Under the pieces are notes generated by a model that did no database searches, had not been told where the DNA came from, and saw only the letters and a program-made list of their open reading frames with translations. This document shows, piece after piece, positions 1 to 8,975 of a stretch of 64,000 bases of DNA. Numbering within the stretch: position 1 is the stretch's first letter; every line of letters begins with the position of its first letter. The translations under genes and the position numbers were made by a program. The stretch lies in contig NZ_CP012673.1 in the NCBI RefSeq assembly GCF_002950945.1, positions 10,740,501 to 10,804,500 of the forward strand. Reading direction: 5' to 3'. Origin of the DNA: Sorangium cellulosum. Lineage in GTDB: Bacteria > Myxococcota_A > Polyangia > Polyangiales > Polyangiaceae.

Positions 1-2
1 CG

Positions 3-3000
3 CTCGATGCGCTCACGGGCCTCTTGAACAGCCTCGCGCCCAGCCAGGGCTTCAAACCGCTCTCCGAGGTCGACTTCAACCCCGGCGTCAAGCCCACCCC
101 CTACGCGGGCCTGATCTCATCGGCCTCCGGCGTCGAGGCCGATTCCTACACACCGGCGGATCTGAGCTGGGATCCCATCTTCCTCGAGCTCTACGGCCCG
201 ATGATCGTGCAGGCCGCGGCCCGCATGAAGCTGCCCCCCGTGCCCAACCGCTGGCTCATCCTGCGCGCGGGGGGAGACGGCGATCCGTCGGCGTGGGTCG
301 TGGAGAGCGACAGGCTGAGCACGCCCGACGACGGCGACGGCAGCGCCCCGGCGGGCGCGGGGCCGACGGCCGTGCCTGGGCAGTTCACGAGCGAATTCGT
401 GAGCGCCTCCCAAAGCGTCACCCTCTCCAATGCCATCCAGTACCTGGGCCTGACCACCAAGGCCGGCGACTGGCACGAGCACGACGAGCCCGGCGACAAG
501 ACGCCGATCCTCTCGCCCCTGACGGCCGCCGGGCCCGGCCTCGTGGACTTCGCGGCTTTTTATCCCAACTGCCAGGGCGTATTTGGCTTTTGCGACGCAA
601 CGGCCGATGACAAGACAACATACACCTACACGATCATCGGCTGGTTCTCGGACCGGGCCAATGACCCGGCCACGTCGGACTACAACGTGGCCCCCTGGGC
701 GTCGTTGGTGAGCGACGTCGCCGGCCGCCTCGCGAGCCTCGGCTGGCAGGTGCCCACCGACCCCGCCATCGACGGCAGCGTGTACACCGCCAAGATCTCC
801 GTCACCGGCTCGAAGTGTCCTGCGCAAGGCCTCGATAAGCCCATGACCGGCGTCAAGGTCGCCGTCGGCAACACGGCGGGCGAGGCCCTGGCCGCCTATC
901 TGGCCAAAAGCGACACGTCCACCGCGGCCTGGGGCCTGACCTCGGAGAGGCTGCTGGACGCGGCGCAAGCGGGCGCGCTGCGCCGGGTGCTGGAGGCCGA
1001 CGGCCCCGCCGTTGTCGAGCAGGCGCTGCACGAGCAAGCCTTTCACGCGAAAAGCGGCGGCTCTCGCTGGGAGATCGCCCCCCAGGCCCCGGCGCAGCCC
1101 GGCCTCTCCCCCCAGCCAACCCCGCTCCCCCCGCTGTCGTCGGACGTGGAGACGGCCCTGAGCGCGCTGAACGCCGCCCAGCTCCAGTTCGACCGCACGC
1201 AGGCGTACCTGACCGCGCAGCGCCGGCTGCTCTTCACCGATTGGTGCCGGGCCTTGCACCTGGAGACCGACGATTCGGGCTCCAACGAGAATGCCGACCC
1301 CAACGGGAGCACCCGGAACCCCGGCGGCGGCACCTCGGTCCCCCTCGACGAGCTGTCGGCCACGCTCGTGAATCAATCGGCAGAAGCGGTGGACGCCGCG
1401 GGCATGGGTAACGGCGACAACAACCTGATGCTGGGTTTCTGGGCCGCGAAGGCGCTTTATCTAGCGCACGCCGCCGCCCTCAATGCCCTGGCCCAGATGA
1501 CCGGTGGGGCTCGCTACACGCTCGAGCGCCGGGCCGCCCCCCGCTTCTATCAAGCCAACGATCCGGCGTTGTTGCTCTGCGATGAAGAAGGCAGCTCGTC
1601 TCTCACGACGTCTCCGGCCGACTCGCTGCCCACCGTGCCAGGCCGGGGCGGAGATAACGAGAACTTGCTGAGCTGCACTGTCGTCACCGCCGGCGACTCG
1701 CCCGCCGCCGGTCTGCCCGACACGTGGCCCGACGGGCCGACCACCTATTGCGTGGCAAGCGTGCAGAGCAGTATCCAGGCCGTGCAGGGTGCCCAGTCCT
1801 GGCGTCCGATCTCGCTCACCTGGGAGGTCCAGTGCTATCCATATCCCGGGGCGGGCGCGATCACCGGGAGCACCGCAGACGGATACTCGGTCACCGGCTA
1901 CAAACCGTCGTTCATCACCGACAGCTTTCATCCCGACCCCGCGGGGGTCGATCTCATCGCCAAAACGGGAGTGAAGCCCGACCCCAACATCTCTGCCACC
2001 TACAATGGGCGTGTCATCCTCAGCGATCACGCCAATACCACCCTGCGTGCTCGTATCCTGCAGCTCACCGGCGAGAACACGAGCCCACCCCCCGACCAAC
2101 TGGACACCCGCAAGCTGCCCGGCGCCCTGCGGCAACAGAACGTCGCTGATCTGCTGTCCAACGCCTACGCCAGCAAGACCGTCACCCTGTCGCAGTCGCT
2201 GGACGGCTTCAACGACAGGCTGCTGATGCTGCGCCGTATCCCCCAGACCAGCCTCTTCGACTGCGGTTACGCCAACGCGGGATGGATGGTGGACTTCTCG
2301 CCACAACCCACCTGGGACCCTGATTCCCAGTCATTCTACCCGGAGGTCGGCCGCCAGCACGAGGCGTCGCCGCAGCAGGGCGACGTCTACAGCCCGATCC
2401 GCGCCGGCAAGTGCGTGCTGACGAATCTCTGGCTGGTGGATGCCTTCGGGCAAACCCAGCAGTGGTCGGTGGAGACGAACAACGTGACCATCGCGTCGAG
2501 CCTCCCCGACATGACAGCGCCGGGGAACGACGCGGTCCCGGCCTTCCTCTTGCCACCGCGCCTCGCGCAGCCGAGCCGGCTGCTCTTCCGCTGGGTAGCG
2601 GCCGACGGCAGCGGGGTGGAGAGCGCGGATCAGGCGTCCACCAGCCCCATCTGCGGCTGGGTGATGCTCAACCGGATCGACGAGTCGCTGATGTTCTTCA
2701 CGAAAGAAGGCGCCCTGCTGGGGTGGGTCAGCATGCAAGACGGCACCTCGGTGGCCTGGGCGCCCAACACGACCTTCCCGCCGCCCTCCACCGACCCGTT
2801 GCTGGAGCAGGTGATCAAACAGGCGCAGGCCGCCCCCGGCAAGATGTATGACGACATCGCCACGGCCCTGTTGACGATCGAGCCGCGAGCGCATCGCCAG
2901 CATCGTGCCAGCTCTGTGCTGTTCAGCCGCCCGCTGGCGCTCGCGTCCGCCACCCTCCGGCTGGATGTGCAGGGCGGACCCGCGCCGCATCAGGGCTACG

Positions 3001-3659
3001 AGTGGCTGGCGACCATGCCGCTGGATGACAATCAGGAGGCAATCACCAGCTCCTATTGCCCGGTGCAGGCGGCCGGCGGGGTCACGCCGGCGTCCCCCTT
3101 CCCACAGCGTGAGACGTGCGCTTTCGAGAAGGTCACGTTCCCGGTGCGGCTCGGCGACGTGAGCATGGATGACGATGGCCTCGTGGCTTACTGGACCGTC
3201 GATCGCGGCAACATTGCCATTAGCTATAACCTCGTGGATCCTGCCGACGGGAATGAGCCGACCCTGGGGATGACGGCCGACCCGACCGCGACCCCGATCA
3301 CCGTCTTGCTGCTCCTCGACCCCCGCGCGCCGGTCCACGCCGTCAGCGGAATCCTGCCCACGAAGGTCATCGACATCCCGCCGGAGATGTTCACCGGCGC
3401 CGTGAAGAACATGACGCTGCTATTGACCGTCGGCCCGGTGCTCTCCCCGACCGGGGTCGACCAGCCCACCCTCTCGCTCATCGAAGCCGAGCCGCCCCTC
3501 CTGCCAGTGCCGGCGGAGATCCGAGGAGGGTGGTCCTGGACCGAAGAGGGGACGACGGCGAGCCTTGCGATGACTGGACAGATCGACGACCGCGCCCACC
3601 TCTCTCCCAGGCCGCCCGTGCTGCGGGCAGGCTGGCTCTGCTTGCCGGGAGGAAAGTGA
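3..3659 (+). CDS. Very large protein of unknown function (5' end outside window)
   Basis: The frame is open to the left edge, so the true start lies outside; the first in-window candidate (TTG at 24) has no visible ribosome binding site. At least 1211 residues are visible. I do not recognise a named family. It is rich in Pro, Asp, Thr and short beta-like stretches, with an Ala-rich helical segment near residues 375-400, and shows no signal peptide or membrane segment in the visible part. The stop sits 2 bases before the ATG of the DUF6603 gene, whose ribosome binding site lies inside this gene's last codons, so the two are almost certainly one operon. A structural or surface role together with the DUF6603 protein is only inference. 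The coding call itself is strong, from length and conserved operon spacing. Confidence 0.8.
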   Translation, partial: LDALTGLLNSLAPSQGFKPLSEVDFNPGVKPTPYAGLISSASGVEADSYTPADLSWDPIFLELYGPMIVQAAARMKLPPVPNRWLILRAGGDGDPSAWVVESDRLSTPDDGDGSAPAGAGPTAVPGQFTSEFVSASQSVTLSNAIQYLGLTTKAGDWHEHDEPGDKTPILSPLTAAGPGLVDFAAFYPNCQGVFGFCDATADDKTTYTYTIIGWFSDRANDPATSDYNVAPWASLVSDVAGRLASLGWQVPTDPAIDGSVYTAKISVTGSKCPAQGLDKPMTGVKVAVGNTAGEALAAYLAKSDTSTAAWGLTSERLLDAAQAGALRRVLEADGPAVVEQALHEQAFHAKSGGSRWEIAPQAPAQPGLSPQPTPLPPLSSDVETALSALNAAQLQFDRTQAYLTAQRRLLFTDWCRALHLETDDSGSNENADPNGSTRNPGGGTSVPLDELSATLVNQSAEAVDAAGMGNGDNNLMLGFWAAKALYLAHAAALNALAQMTGGARYTLERRAAPRFYQANDPALLLCDEEGSSSLTTSPADSLPTVPGRGGDNENLLSCTVVTAGDSPAAGLPDTWPDGPTTYCVASVQSSIQAVQGAQSWRPISLTWEVQCYPYPGAGAITGSTADGYSVTGYKPSFITDSFHPDPAGVDLIAKTGVKPDPNISATYNGRVILSDHANTTLRARILQLTGENTSPPPDQLDTRKLPGALRQQNVADLLSNAYASKTVTLSQSLDGFNDRLLMLRRIPQTSLFDCGYANAGWMVDFSPQPTWDPDSQSFYPEVGRQHEASPQQGDVYSPIRAGKCVLTNLWLVDAFGQTQQWSVETNNVTIASSLPDMTAPGNDAVPAFLLPPRLAQPSRLLFRWVAADGSGVESADQASTSPICGWVMLNRIDESLMFFTKEGALLGWVSMQDGTSVAWAPNTTFPPPSTDPLLEQVIKQAQAAPGKMYDDIATALLTIEPRAHRQHRASSVLFSRPLALASATLRLDVQGGPAPHQGYEWLATMPLDDNQEAITSSYCPVQAAGGVTPASPFPQRETCAFEKVTFPVRLGDVSMDDDGLVAYWTVDRGNIAISYNLVDPADGNEPTLGMTADPTATPITVLLLLDPRAPVHAVSGILPTKVIDIPPEMFTGAVKNMTLLLTVGPVLSPTGVDQPTLSLIEAEPPLLPVPAEIRGGWSWTEEGTTASLAMTGQIDDRAHLSPRPPVLRAGWLCLPGGK

Positions 3660-3661
3660 CA

Positions 3662-6406
3662 ATGACAAGCTCCAAATTCACGCCCGAGAAGGACGTCCAG
3701 AGCTTCGATACGCCCATCTCGATAAGCGATCTGAACAAGAATTACCTCCCCGATCTGGATCTGTCCAAATTCCCCTTCGACCTCTGGATCTCATCGCTCG
3801 ACCAGACCGACGGTATCCAATGCACGGCCTTGCTCGCGATGGGGGCGTCGGGCACCACGATCCAGCTCACCCTGAACATCGACAAAGCCACCTCCGCGTG
3901 CACGCTGGGCGTGGGTGAGCTCACGCTCACCCCGCAACCAGGGAGCGACCCCACGGTGTACTCTGCGGCGCTGGGCGGAGGGCAACAAGTGCTTCTGAAG
4001 ACCCTGTTCCACCTCCTCGGCGTGGATGTCGATGACTCGCTGACGCAGAAGACGGTCACGATCACGAGCCTCTTCATGGCCGCCCCCGCCGGGACAGCCA
4101 CGCAGACTCTGTTCGGGCTGGAGCTCGATCTGAGCGCGCTGAACGCCACGGTCAGCAGCTCGCTCCTTTCGTTCGCCACCGGCAGCCGCAGCGTGAGCCT
4201 CTCCGGCGGGACCTTCCTGGCGGCCAGCTCCCCCTGGGCCGCCGAGGAGCTCACCAGCCTGGCCGGCATCGTCAAGCCGAAGCTTTCGTTTCCATCCAAG
4301 GTCGCGTCGGGGCCGAACGCGACGGCGACGCTGCAGATGGGGAGCAAACAGGTCCATGTGCCGCTCATGCCCTCCGGCTCGGCGCCCGCGGACAAATCGG
4401 GCGGGGAGGGCGGGGACTTCATGACGCTCGCGCGCAAGGCCGCGGCCGGCCGCGGCGAGGCCGACGGAGGCGGCGCGCCTTCGAACGTGCACTGGCTCGA
4501 CGTGCAAAAGGAAATCGGTCCGCTCTCCATGGAGCGGGTGGGTTTTGCCTACAGCCATCCTCAGGGCGACGAGCCCAAGGTCTCCGTGCTCTGTGACGCC
4601 AAGCTCACCCTGGGGCCGATCGAGCTCTCGTTGGACGGCTTCGCCGTTGATTTCACCTTGTCGTCCCCGCCCACTGTGTCTCCCTCCCTGGACGGGATGG
4701 AGCTTGCCTTCGACAATCCCCCGCTGGTCATCAGCGGCGGATTCCTGTACGATAAGCAAAACGACCTCTACGCGGGAGAGGCGATGATCGAGAGCCCCGA
4801 GCTCGGGCTCGCGGCGCTCGGCGAGTATGCAGATACGGGGGACAGCAAATCGCTGGCGCTGTTCGCGGCGCTCACAGATCCCGCGCTCGGCGGCCCGCCC
4901 TTCCTCTACGTGAAAGGCCTGTCCCTGGGCTTCGGCTACAATAACAAGCTCAGCATCCCCACCACGATCGACGAGCTGCTCGACTTCTACCTGCTGCAAG
5001 TCGCCGACGGCACCGAGAAGTCCCCCTCTCTGGACAAGCTCGTAAAGATCGTGCAGCCCGACGCCGGCGAGAACTGGATCGCCATCGGCCTGGGGGTGGG
5101 ATCGTTCGAGCTGTTGCAGGCCACCGTCTTGCTGACGGCGATCTTCGGCCACGACCTGCAGTTCGCCATTCTGGGCCAGGCCGAGCTCTCGATCCCCCCG
5201 AACAGCCAGGAGCGCATCGCTTATGCCCAGATCGACGTCGAGGCCACGTACTCGCCCCTGAAGGGCGCGCTCGAGGTGTTCGGCGGATTGACCAAGAGCT
5301 CGTTCGTGCTCTCGCCCGACTGCCACATCTCCGGCGGCTTCGCCTACGTCCTCGATACCTCGTCAGGCGACTTCGTGAAGACGTTCGGCGGCTATGCGCC
5401 GACGTTCGATTATGCTTCGCGCGGCTACCCGGCGGTGGACCGCCTGGAGATAAGCTGGTCGGTGGACTCTCACACGTCCATCAAGGGCGACGCCTACTAC
5501 GCGCTGACCCCGGCGGCCATGATGGCAGGCGGCTCCCTGCAAGCCACGTGGGACGCCGACATCTTCGCCGCGTCGTTCACGACCGACGTGGACCTGCTCA
5601 TGCAGTGGAAGCCCTTCAAGTACCAGGCGAGCTTCACGATGTCGCTGGACGTGAGCTTCACGCTCAAGATCGCCTTCGTCCACCACAAGTTTCACTTCCA
5701 CGTCGGCGCCTCGCTGAACGTCGCCGGCCCTCCGTTCCACGGCCGCGCGCGTATCCACCTGTCCGTCATCTCGTTGACCATCAGCTTCGGCGGCTCGCCC
5801 GAAGCTCCCTCGCTGCTTGGTTGGGATGACTTCCGCAAGCTCTTGCCGGGGGACGCGTCGGAAGACAATTCGAACAGCGCCCTGCTCACCGCCAAGATGA
5901 CCACGGGGCTTATCGCGGACCTCACCCAGAACAAGGGCAACGGTGACCCCGACTGGGTGGTCAACGGCACTGATTTCAGCATCACCATCCAGAGCAGCAT
6001 CCCGGTGACGCAAGCCTCCCAGGTCGCCTCGATGACGCTCACCCCTGACACGCCGGACATCGGCATCTTGCCCATGGGCATCGGCTCTGCTCAGGGTACG
6101 TTGGACGTGACGCTCTCCGGGCCCAACGGCGTCGTCCCCACCGGCACCGCCGGCACCGCCGCGACCTCGAAGGTGGTGGTCGAGGCGCTCCAGGGCAACA
6201 TCGCCGCCGCTCACTGGGGCACCACCGCGCCGAGCGACGCCAACGCCTCCATGAAGCCCGGCACGTGCGGCTACCGCCTCTACGGCGGGCGGCCCACCCC
6301 GGATAAGACCCGGCAGATCCCCGTGCAACCGCTGCTGTCGGATCCCGTGCCGATCGCCGCGTGGTCCGACCCCGATCGCAAGGCGGCCGCCCAGCCTTTC
6401 GCATGA
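3662..6406 (+). CDS. DUF6603 domain-containing protein
   Basis: About 914 residues. I chose ATG 3662 because GGGAGGAAAG lies just upstream, while an earlier in-frame start would overlap the previous gene. The C-terminal half has the run of motifs I associate with DUF6603: a FGGYAPTFDYASRGYPAVDR block, then SIKGDAYYALTPAAMMAGG, MQWKPFKYQ, GPPFHGRARI and HLSVISLTISFGG. Each alternates beta-strand hydrophobics with Gly turns, which suggests a long repetitive beta structure. No signal peptide is visible. The biochemical role of DUF6603 is unknown to me. It is sandwiched between the giant upstream protein and a pentapeptide-repeat protein on the same strand, so a shared complex or particle is a fair hypothesis. 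Confidence is high for the family and nil for function. Confidence 0.85.
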   Translation: MTSSKFTPEKDVQSFDTPISISDLNKNYLPDLDLSKFPFDLWISSLDQTDGIQCTALLAMGASGTTIQLTLNIDKATSACTLGVGELTLTPQPGSDPTVYSAALGGGQQVLLKTLFHLLGVDVDDSLTQKTVTITSLFMAAPAGTATQTLFGLELDLSALNATVSSSLLSFATGSRSVSLSGGTFLAASSPWAAEELTSLAGIVKPKLSFPSKVASGPNATATLQMGSKQVHVPLMPSGSAPADKSGGEGGDFMTLARKAAAGRGEADGGGAPSNVHWLDVQKEIGPLSMERVGFAYSHPQGDEPKVSVLCDAKLTLGPIELSLDGFAVDFTLSSPPTVSPSLDGMELAFDNPPLVISGGFLYDKQNDLYAGEAMIESPELGLAALGEYADTGDSKSLALFAALTDPALGGPPFLYVKGLSLGFGYNNKLSIPTTIDELLDFYLLQVADGTEKSPSLDKLVKIVQPDAGENWIAIGLGVGSFELLQATVLLTAIFGHDLQFAILGQAELSIPPNSQERIAYAQIDVEATYSPLKGALEVFGGLTKSSFVLSPDCHISGGFAYVLDTSSGDFVKTFGGYAPTFDYASRGYPAVDRLEISWSVDSHTSIKGDAYYALTPAAMMAGGSLQATWDADIFAASFTTDVDLLMQWKPFKYQASFTMSLDVSFTLKIAFVHHKFHFHVGASLNVAGPPFHGRARIHLSVISLTISFGGSPEAPSLLGWDDFRKLLPGDASEDNSNSALLTAKMTTGLIADLTQNKGNGDPDWVVNGTDFSITIQSSIPVTQASQVASMTLTPDTPDIGILPMGIGSAQGTLDVTLSGPNGVVPTGTAGTAATSKVVVEALQGNIAAAHWGTTAPSDANASMKPGTCGYRLYGGRPTPDKTRQIPVQPLLSDPVPIAAWSDPDRKAAAQPFA

Positions 6407-6476
6407 CGGCCTCGCCCGCGCGTACTTCTCCACCGATCATTGCTCTGTCCACTTGCTGATTAAAAGGAGTTTTCCC

Positions 6477-8270
6477 ATGGCCAAGCTTCCGTCTCTGAAC
6501 ACTGTCTGGTTGCCCGACCAGGGTTACATGCCGCCCACCGGCGGAACCCACGGCGGGCTCACCCTCCAGATCGGGGGTAAGGCCGACGTTAAGCTCAATT
6601 CCGGCGACCAGCTGGTGATCGCGGACCTGCCCTCGGGCTGGAAGATCGGCACCGACATCATCTCCAGCTGGAAATGGACCGGCAGCGGCGAAACCGGCGC
6701 CCTCACCTGGAAGGGAGAAGCCCCCTTCACCGTCCCCCACAGCGGCCCCTCGCAGTCCATCGGCCTGACCGTCACTCCGGCGGAGGGCGCCCCGCCGCCG
6801 GCCACCACGGTACACCCCCAGTTGAAGAGCGACGGTAGGTTCATCAGCGGCCAGGGCTCCCTCACCTTCCAGCTGACGGACCCGCGGGCCTCGCTGACGG
6901 CCTTCGCCGGGCCCCCCGCCGTCGTGATCTTGACCGAGCCCGGCGGCACCCAGGTGCCTTGCTACAACACCCTCCACAGTGAGCTCCTGGCCCTCGCATC
7001 GATCGCCAAGACCACGCTCACGCTCAGCTTCAAGGGGTTCGACGACCAGAACAACTCCGTCCCCCTCTCCGGTGTCATCAACGGCGACGGGGTCAGAATC
7101 GACGCGGGAGGCATCCGCTTCAGCAAACAGCAAGACGACACATGGCAGGCGACCGACTTCGCTATGAACGAGGGGGATACGCTGGACGTGAAGATCTCGC
7201 AGCTCAGCGTCAGCTCGACCAGCGTCGCCCGCCTGGAAGTGCACTTCGAGACGAACCAGGACAAGGCGTCGGCATGGTTCACGGCGTTCGGGCCGTACAC
7301 GTTGACCGTGGAGTTCATTTCCAACGACCCCAGCGCGAGCAAATACCGCTTCGGAGTCAACAGCTCCAGCACCTACGTTGTCGGCGTCCAGGACGAGAGT
7401 GTCATCAGCGGCGGTCAGTTGCCGGTGCCTCTCGACTGGGTCGTCCTGGACGGCGAAAACCAGCCAGTCTACCCGCCCCTGGGGGCTCGGTTCTATCTGA
7501 ACAACTCGAACCCCCCGCCCGGGCAGCCATCGGATTTCTATTTCAACGTCGGCAAGAACACCCTGTACTGGCTGGACGCGTCGAACAACGTCATCTCCCA
7601 GTGCGAGATCGACGTGCTGGCGTCGACGGCCGTGGGTCCCTTCGACCTCAGCGGCATGGACCTCGACAACTGGAAGATGAGCCGTTGGAGCCTGGGCAAC
7701 ACCGACCGCGGCAAGGCCTCCAACCTCAGCAACACCAAGCTCGAGGGCAGCGACCTGTACCCCCTGCACAAATCTGTATTCGACAATTGCAAGTTTGACG
7801 GCGCCACCATCGTGTTCGCCTATCAGATCAGCTTCGCTTCGTTCGCCGGCGCTTCGTTCACCGGCGCCAAGATCGGCGACGCCAGTCAGAACCAGTTCAC
7901 CTTCAACCTATGTAATCTATCGAACTGCGATTTCACCGGCGCCACCTTCGATACCCTCACCGTCTGGGGTTGCGATTTCACCTCTTCCAAATTCACCAAT
8001 GTCAAATTCACGCAGGTGGATTTCGATCAGTGGGCGGAGATGGGGTCCAAAGACACCAACTTCACCGGCGCCGATTTCTCCGGAGCGACCTTCAATGGCG
8101 GCAGAATCAAGTTCTGCGATGTGTCCAACGCCAATTTCGGCGCTGCCACATTCTCGAACGTCGAGACGGCGACGCTTCATTTCGGCGGCGGAATGCCCAC
8201 CCCGCCCGCTGGATGGAAATTCGTGGTGGACGACGATACAAAAAAGATCGGTCATTTCGAAAAGGCATGA
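6477..8270 (+). CDS. Pentapeptide-repeat protein with a large N-terminal region
   Basis: 597 residues from ATG 6477, chosen because AAAGGAG lies 8 bases upstream; an ATG eight codons earlier would put that site inside the coding region. The first ~390 residues are beta-rich with Gly, Ser, Thr and Pro and match no family I know. From about residue 395 to 575 there are degenerate A(N/D)F/LxGA-type pentapeptides, for example FDNCKFDGA, ASFAGASFTGA, CDFTGATFD, TNFTGADFSGATF and ANFGAATF. These should fold as a right-handed quadrilateral beta-helix. It is the third gene of the 1-8270 cluster, 70 bases after the DUF6603 gene. Pentapeptide proteins include DNA-gyrase mimics and structural spacers; nothing here points to gyrase protection. 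Confidence 0.85.
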   Translation: MAKLPSLNTVWLPDQGYMPPTGGTHGGLTLQIGGKADVKLNSGDQLVIADLPSGWKIGTDIISSWKWTGSGETGALTWKGEAPFTVPHSGPSQSIGLTVTPAEGAPPPATTVHPQLKSDGRFISGQGSLTFQLTDPRASLTAFAGPPAVVILTEPGGTQVPCYNTLHSELLALASIAKTTLTLSFKGFDDQNNSVPLSGVINGDGVRIDAGGIRFSKQQDDTWQATDFAMNEGDTLDVKISQLSVSSTSVARLEVHFETNQDKASAWFTAFGPYTLTVEFISNDPSASKYRFGVNSSSTYVVGVQDESVISGGQLPVPLDWVVLDGENQPVYPPLGARFYLNNSNPPPGQPSDFYFNVGKNTLYWLDASNNVISQCEIDVLASTAVGPFDLSGMDLDNWKMSRWSLGNTDRGKASNLSNTKLEGSDLYPLHKSVFDNCKFDGATIVFAYQISFASFAGASFTGAKIGDASQNQFTFNLCNLSNCDFTGATFDTLTVWGCDFTSSKFTNVKFTQVDFDQWAEMGSKDTNFTGADFSGATFNGGRIKFCDVSNANFGAATFSNVETATLHFGGGMPTPPAGWKFVVDDDTKKIGHFEKA

Positions 8271-8277
8271 GGTGAGC

Positions 8278-8301
8278 CCGGCCGTTCGCGGGAACGGCCG
8301 G
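8278..8301. terminator. Hairpin just after the pentapeptide gene
   Basis: CCGGCCGTTC (8278-8287) pairs perfectly with GAACGGCCGG (8292-8301) around a 4-base loop, starting 8 bases after the stop codon at 8270. No T-run follows, so it may be a weak or factor-dependent terminator, or an mRNA-stabilising hairpin that ends the three-gene operon. Confidence 0.5.
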
Positions 8302-8595
8302 TGGCCATACCGTTCCCGCGCCGCGGCGGCCTCTTGCCCATGCCGGAGCAGGCCGAGCTTCGCCGCCGTGTCCAGCAGGCCGGTCAGCCGCAGCGCGCCT
8401 GATGGCGGCGGGGGTTGTTGCGGGATCGCCAACACCTGTTGAGCGGGTGCAACGCCGGCCGGAGCGGCAGGCGGTGTGGCGGAATCGTCAACATCCGTTG
8501 TGCGGATGCAACGCCCCGGGGCGGGTCACTCGCACTCGCCGACGGTGGGCGGGTGGGTGTTGGTCTGCATGCGGGCGCGGATGGTCTCGCTGTAG
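8302..8595. other. Gap between pentapeptide gene and IS21 remnant
   Basis: Apart from the hairpin repeats at 8421-8515, I see no gene here. The short open frames are low-complexity GC-driven sequence without ribosome binding sites. Confidence 0.5.
8421..8515. repeat. Two 36-nt hairpin repeats separated by 23 nt
   Basis: Copies at 8421-8456 and 8480-8515 match at 30 of 36 positions. Each contains a 6-bp stem with a 5-base loop: CACCTG/CGGGTG in the first and CATCCG/CGGATG in the second. The C-G pair of the first copy becomes T-A in the second, and T-G becomes C-G, so pairing is kept. Both end in TGCAACGCC. With only two copies and one short spacer this is not callable as CRISPR; a REP-like or RNA-hairpin element is more likely. 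Confidence 0.6.
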
Positions 8596-8604
8596 CTGTA
8601 GAGC

Positions 8605-8975
8605 GTCAGTAGAAATGACCCCCGCGCGACAGTAAAACTGACCCCTCTCCCTCGCGTCAGAGCGGAGGAAACGGCATGGAAATCAGGGACTTGGACGTGG
8701 CACCTCTCGGTTCGGAGGTGCAAGAGATGATCGAGCCGGACGTTATCCGGCAGATTCGCGAGCTCGCGGCCCGAGGGTGGGGGTCCAAACGGAGCGCCGC
8801 GGAGCTCGGCGTGGCTGGCAACACGGTCCGCCGTTATTTGCGCGGTGGACCCGCCGCCGAGGTGCAGGTGCGCCCTCGTGGTCGCTGCTTGGACGAGGAT
8901 GGCCGCGCAGAGGCCAAGCAGCTCTTCACCGGCTTGGCGGAGGGCAACGCTGTGGTCGTCGCAGGCGAGCTTGTC
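8605..8975 (+). mobile_element. Left end of an IS21-type insertion sequence, truncated
   Basis: Two copies of an end repeat, GTCAGTAGAAATGACCCC (8605-8622) and GACAGTAAAACTGACCCC (8628-8645), precede the start of an istA-like gene. Multiple terminal repeats of this kind are typical of IS21 ends. The outer boundary is probably a few bases before 8605. No right end and no istB are present: the element stops at about 8975, where the sequence changes to a caspase-like protease gene. It is therefore an immobile relic. Confidence 0.75.
8676..8975 (+). pseudogene. istA: IS21-family transposase IstA, N-terminal fragment
   Basis: From ATG 8676 (GGAGG at 8663-8667) the first ~100 residues read as the IstA N-terminus: a helix-turn-helix with IRELAARGWGSKRSAAELG followed by GNTVRRYLRGG, then a helix ending in AEGNAVVVAGELV. 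Intact IstA is roughly 350-500 residues with a DDE integrase core, all of which is missing. The frame breaks into unrelated sequence at about 8975, so no functional transposase can be made. Confidence 0.8.

Noticed and set aside
8421..8515. Possible mini CRISPR array
   Set aside because: Only two repeats with six differences and one 23-nt spacer, no cas genes nearby; the hairpin covariation fits a REP/RNA element better.
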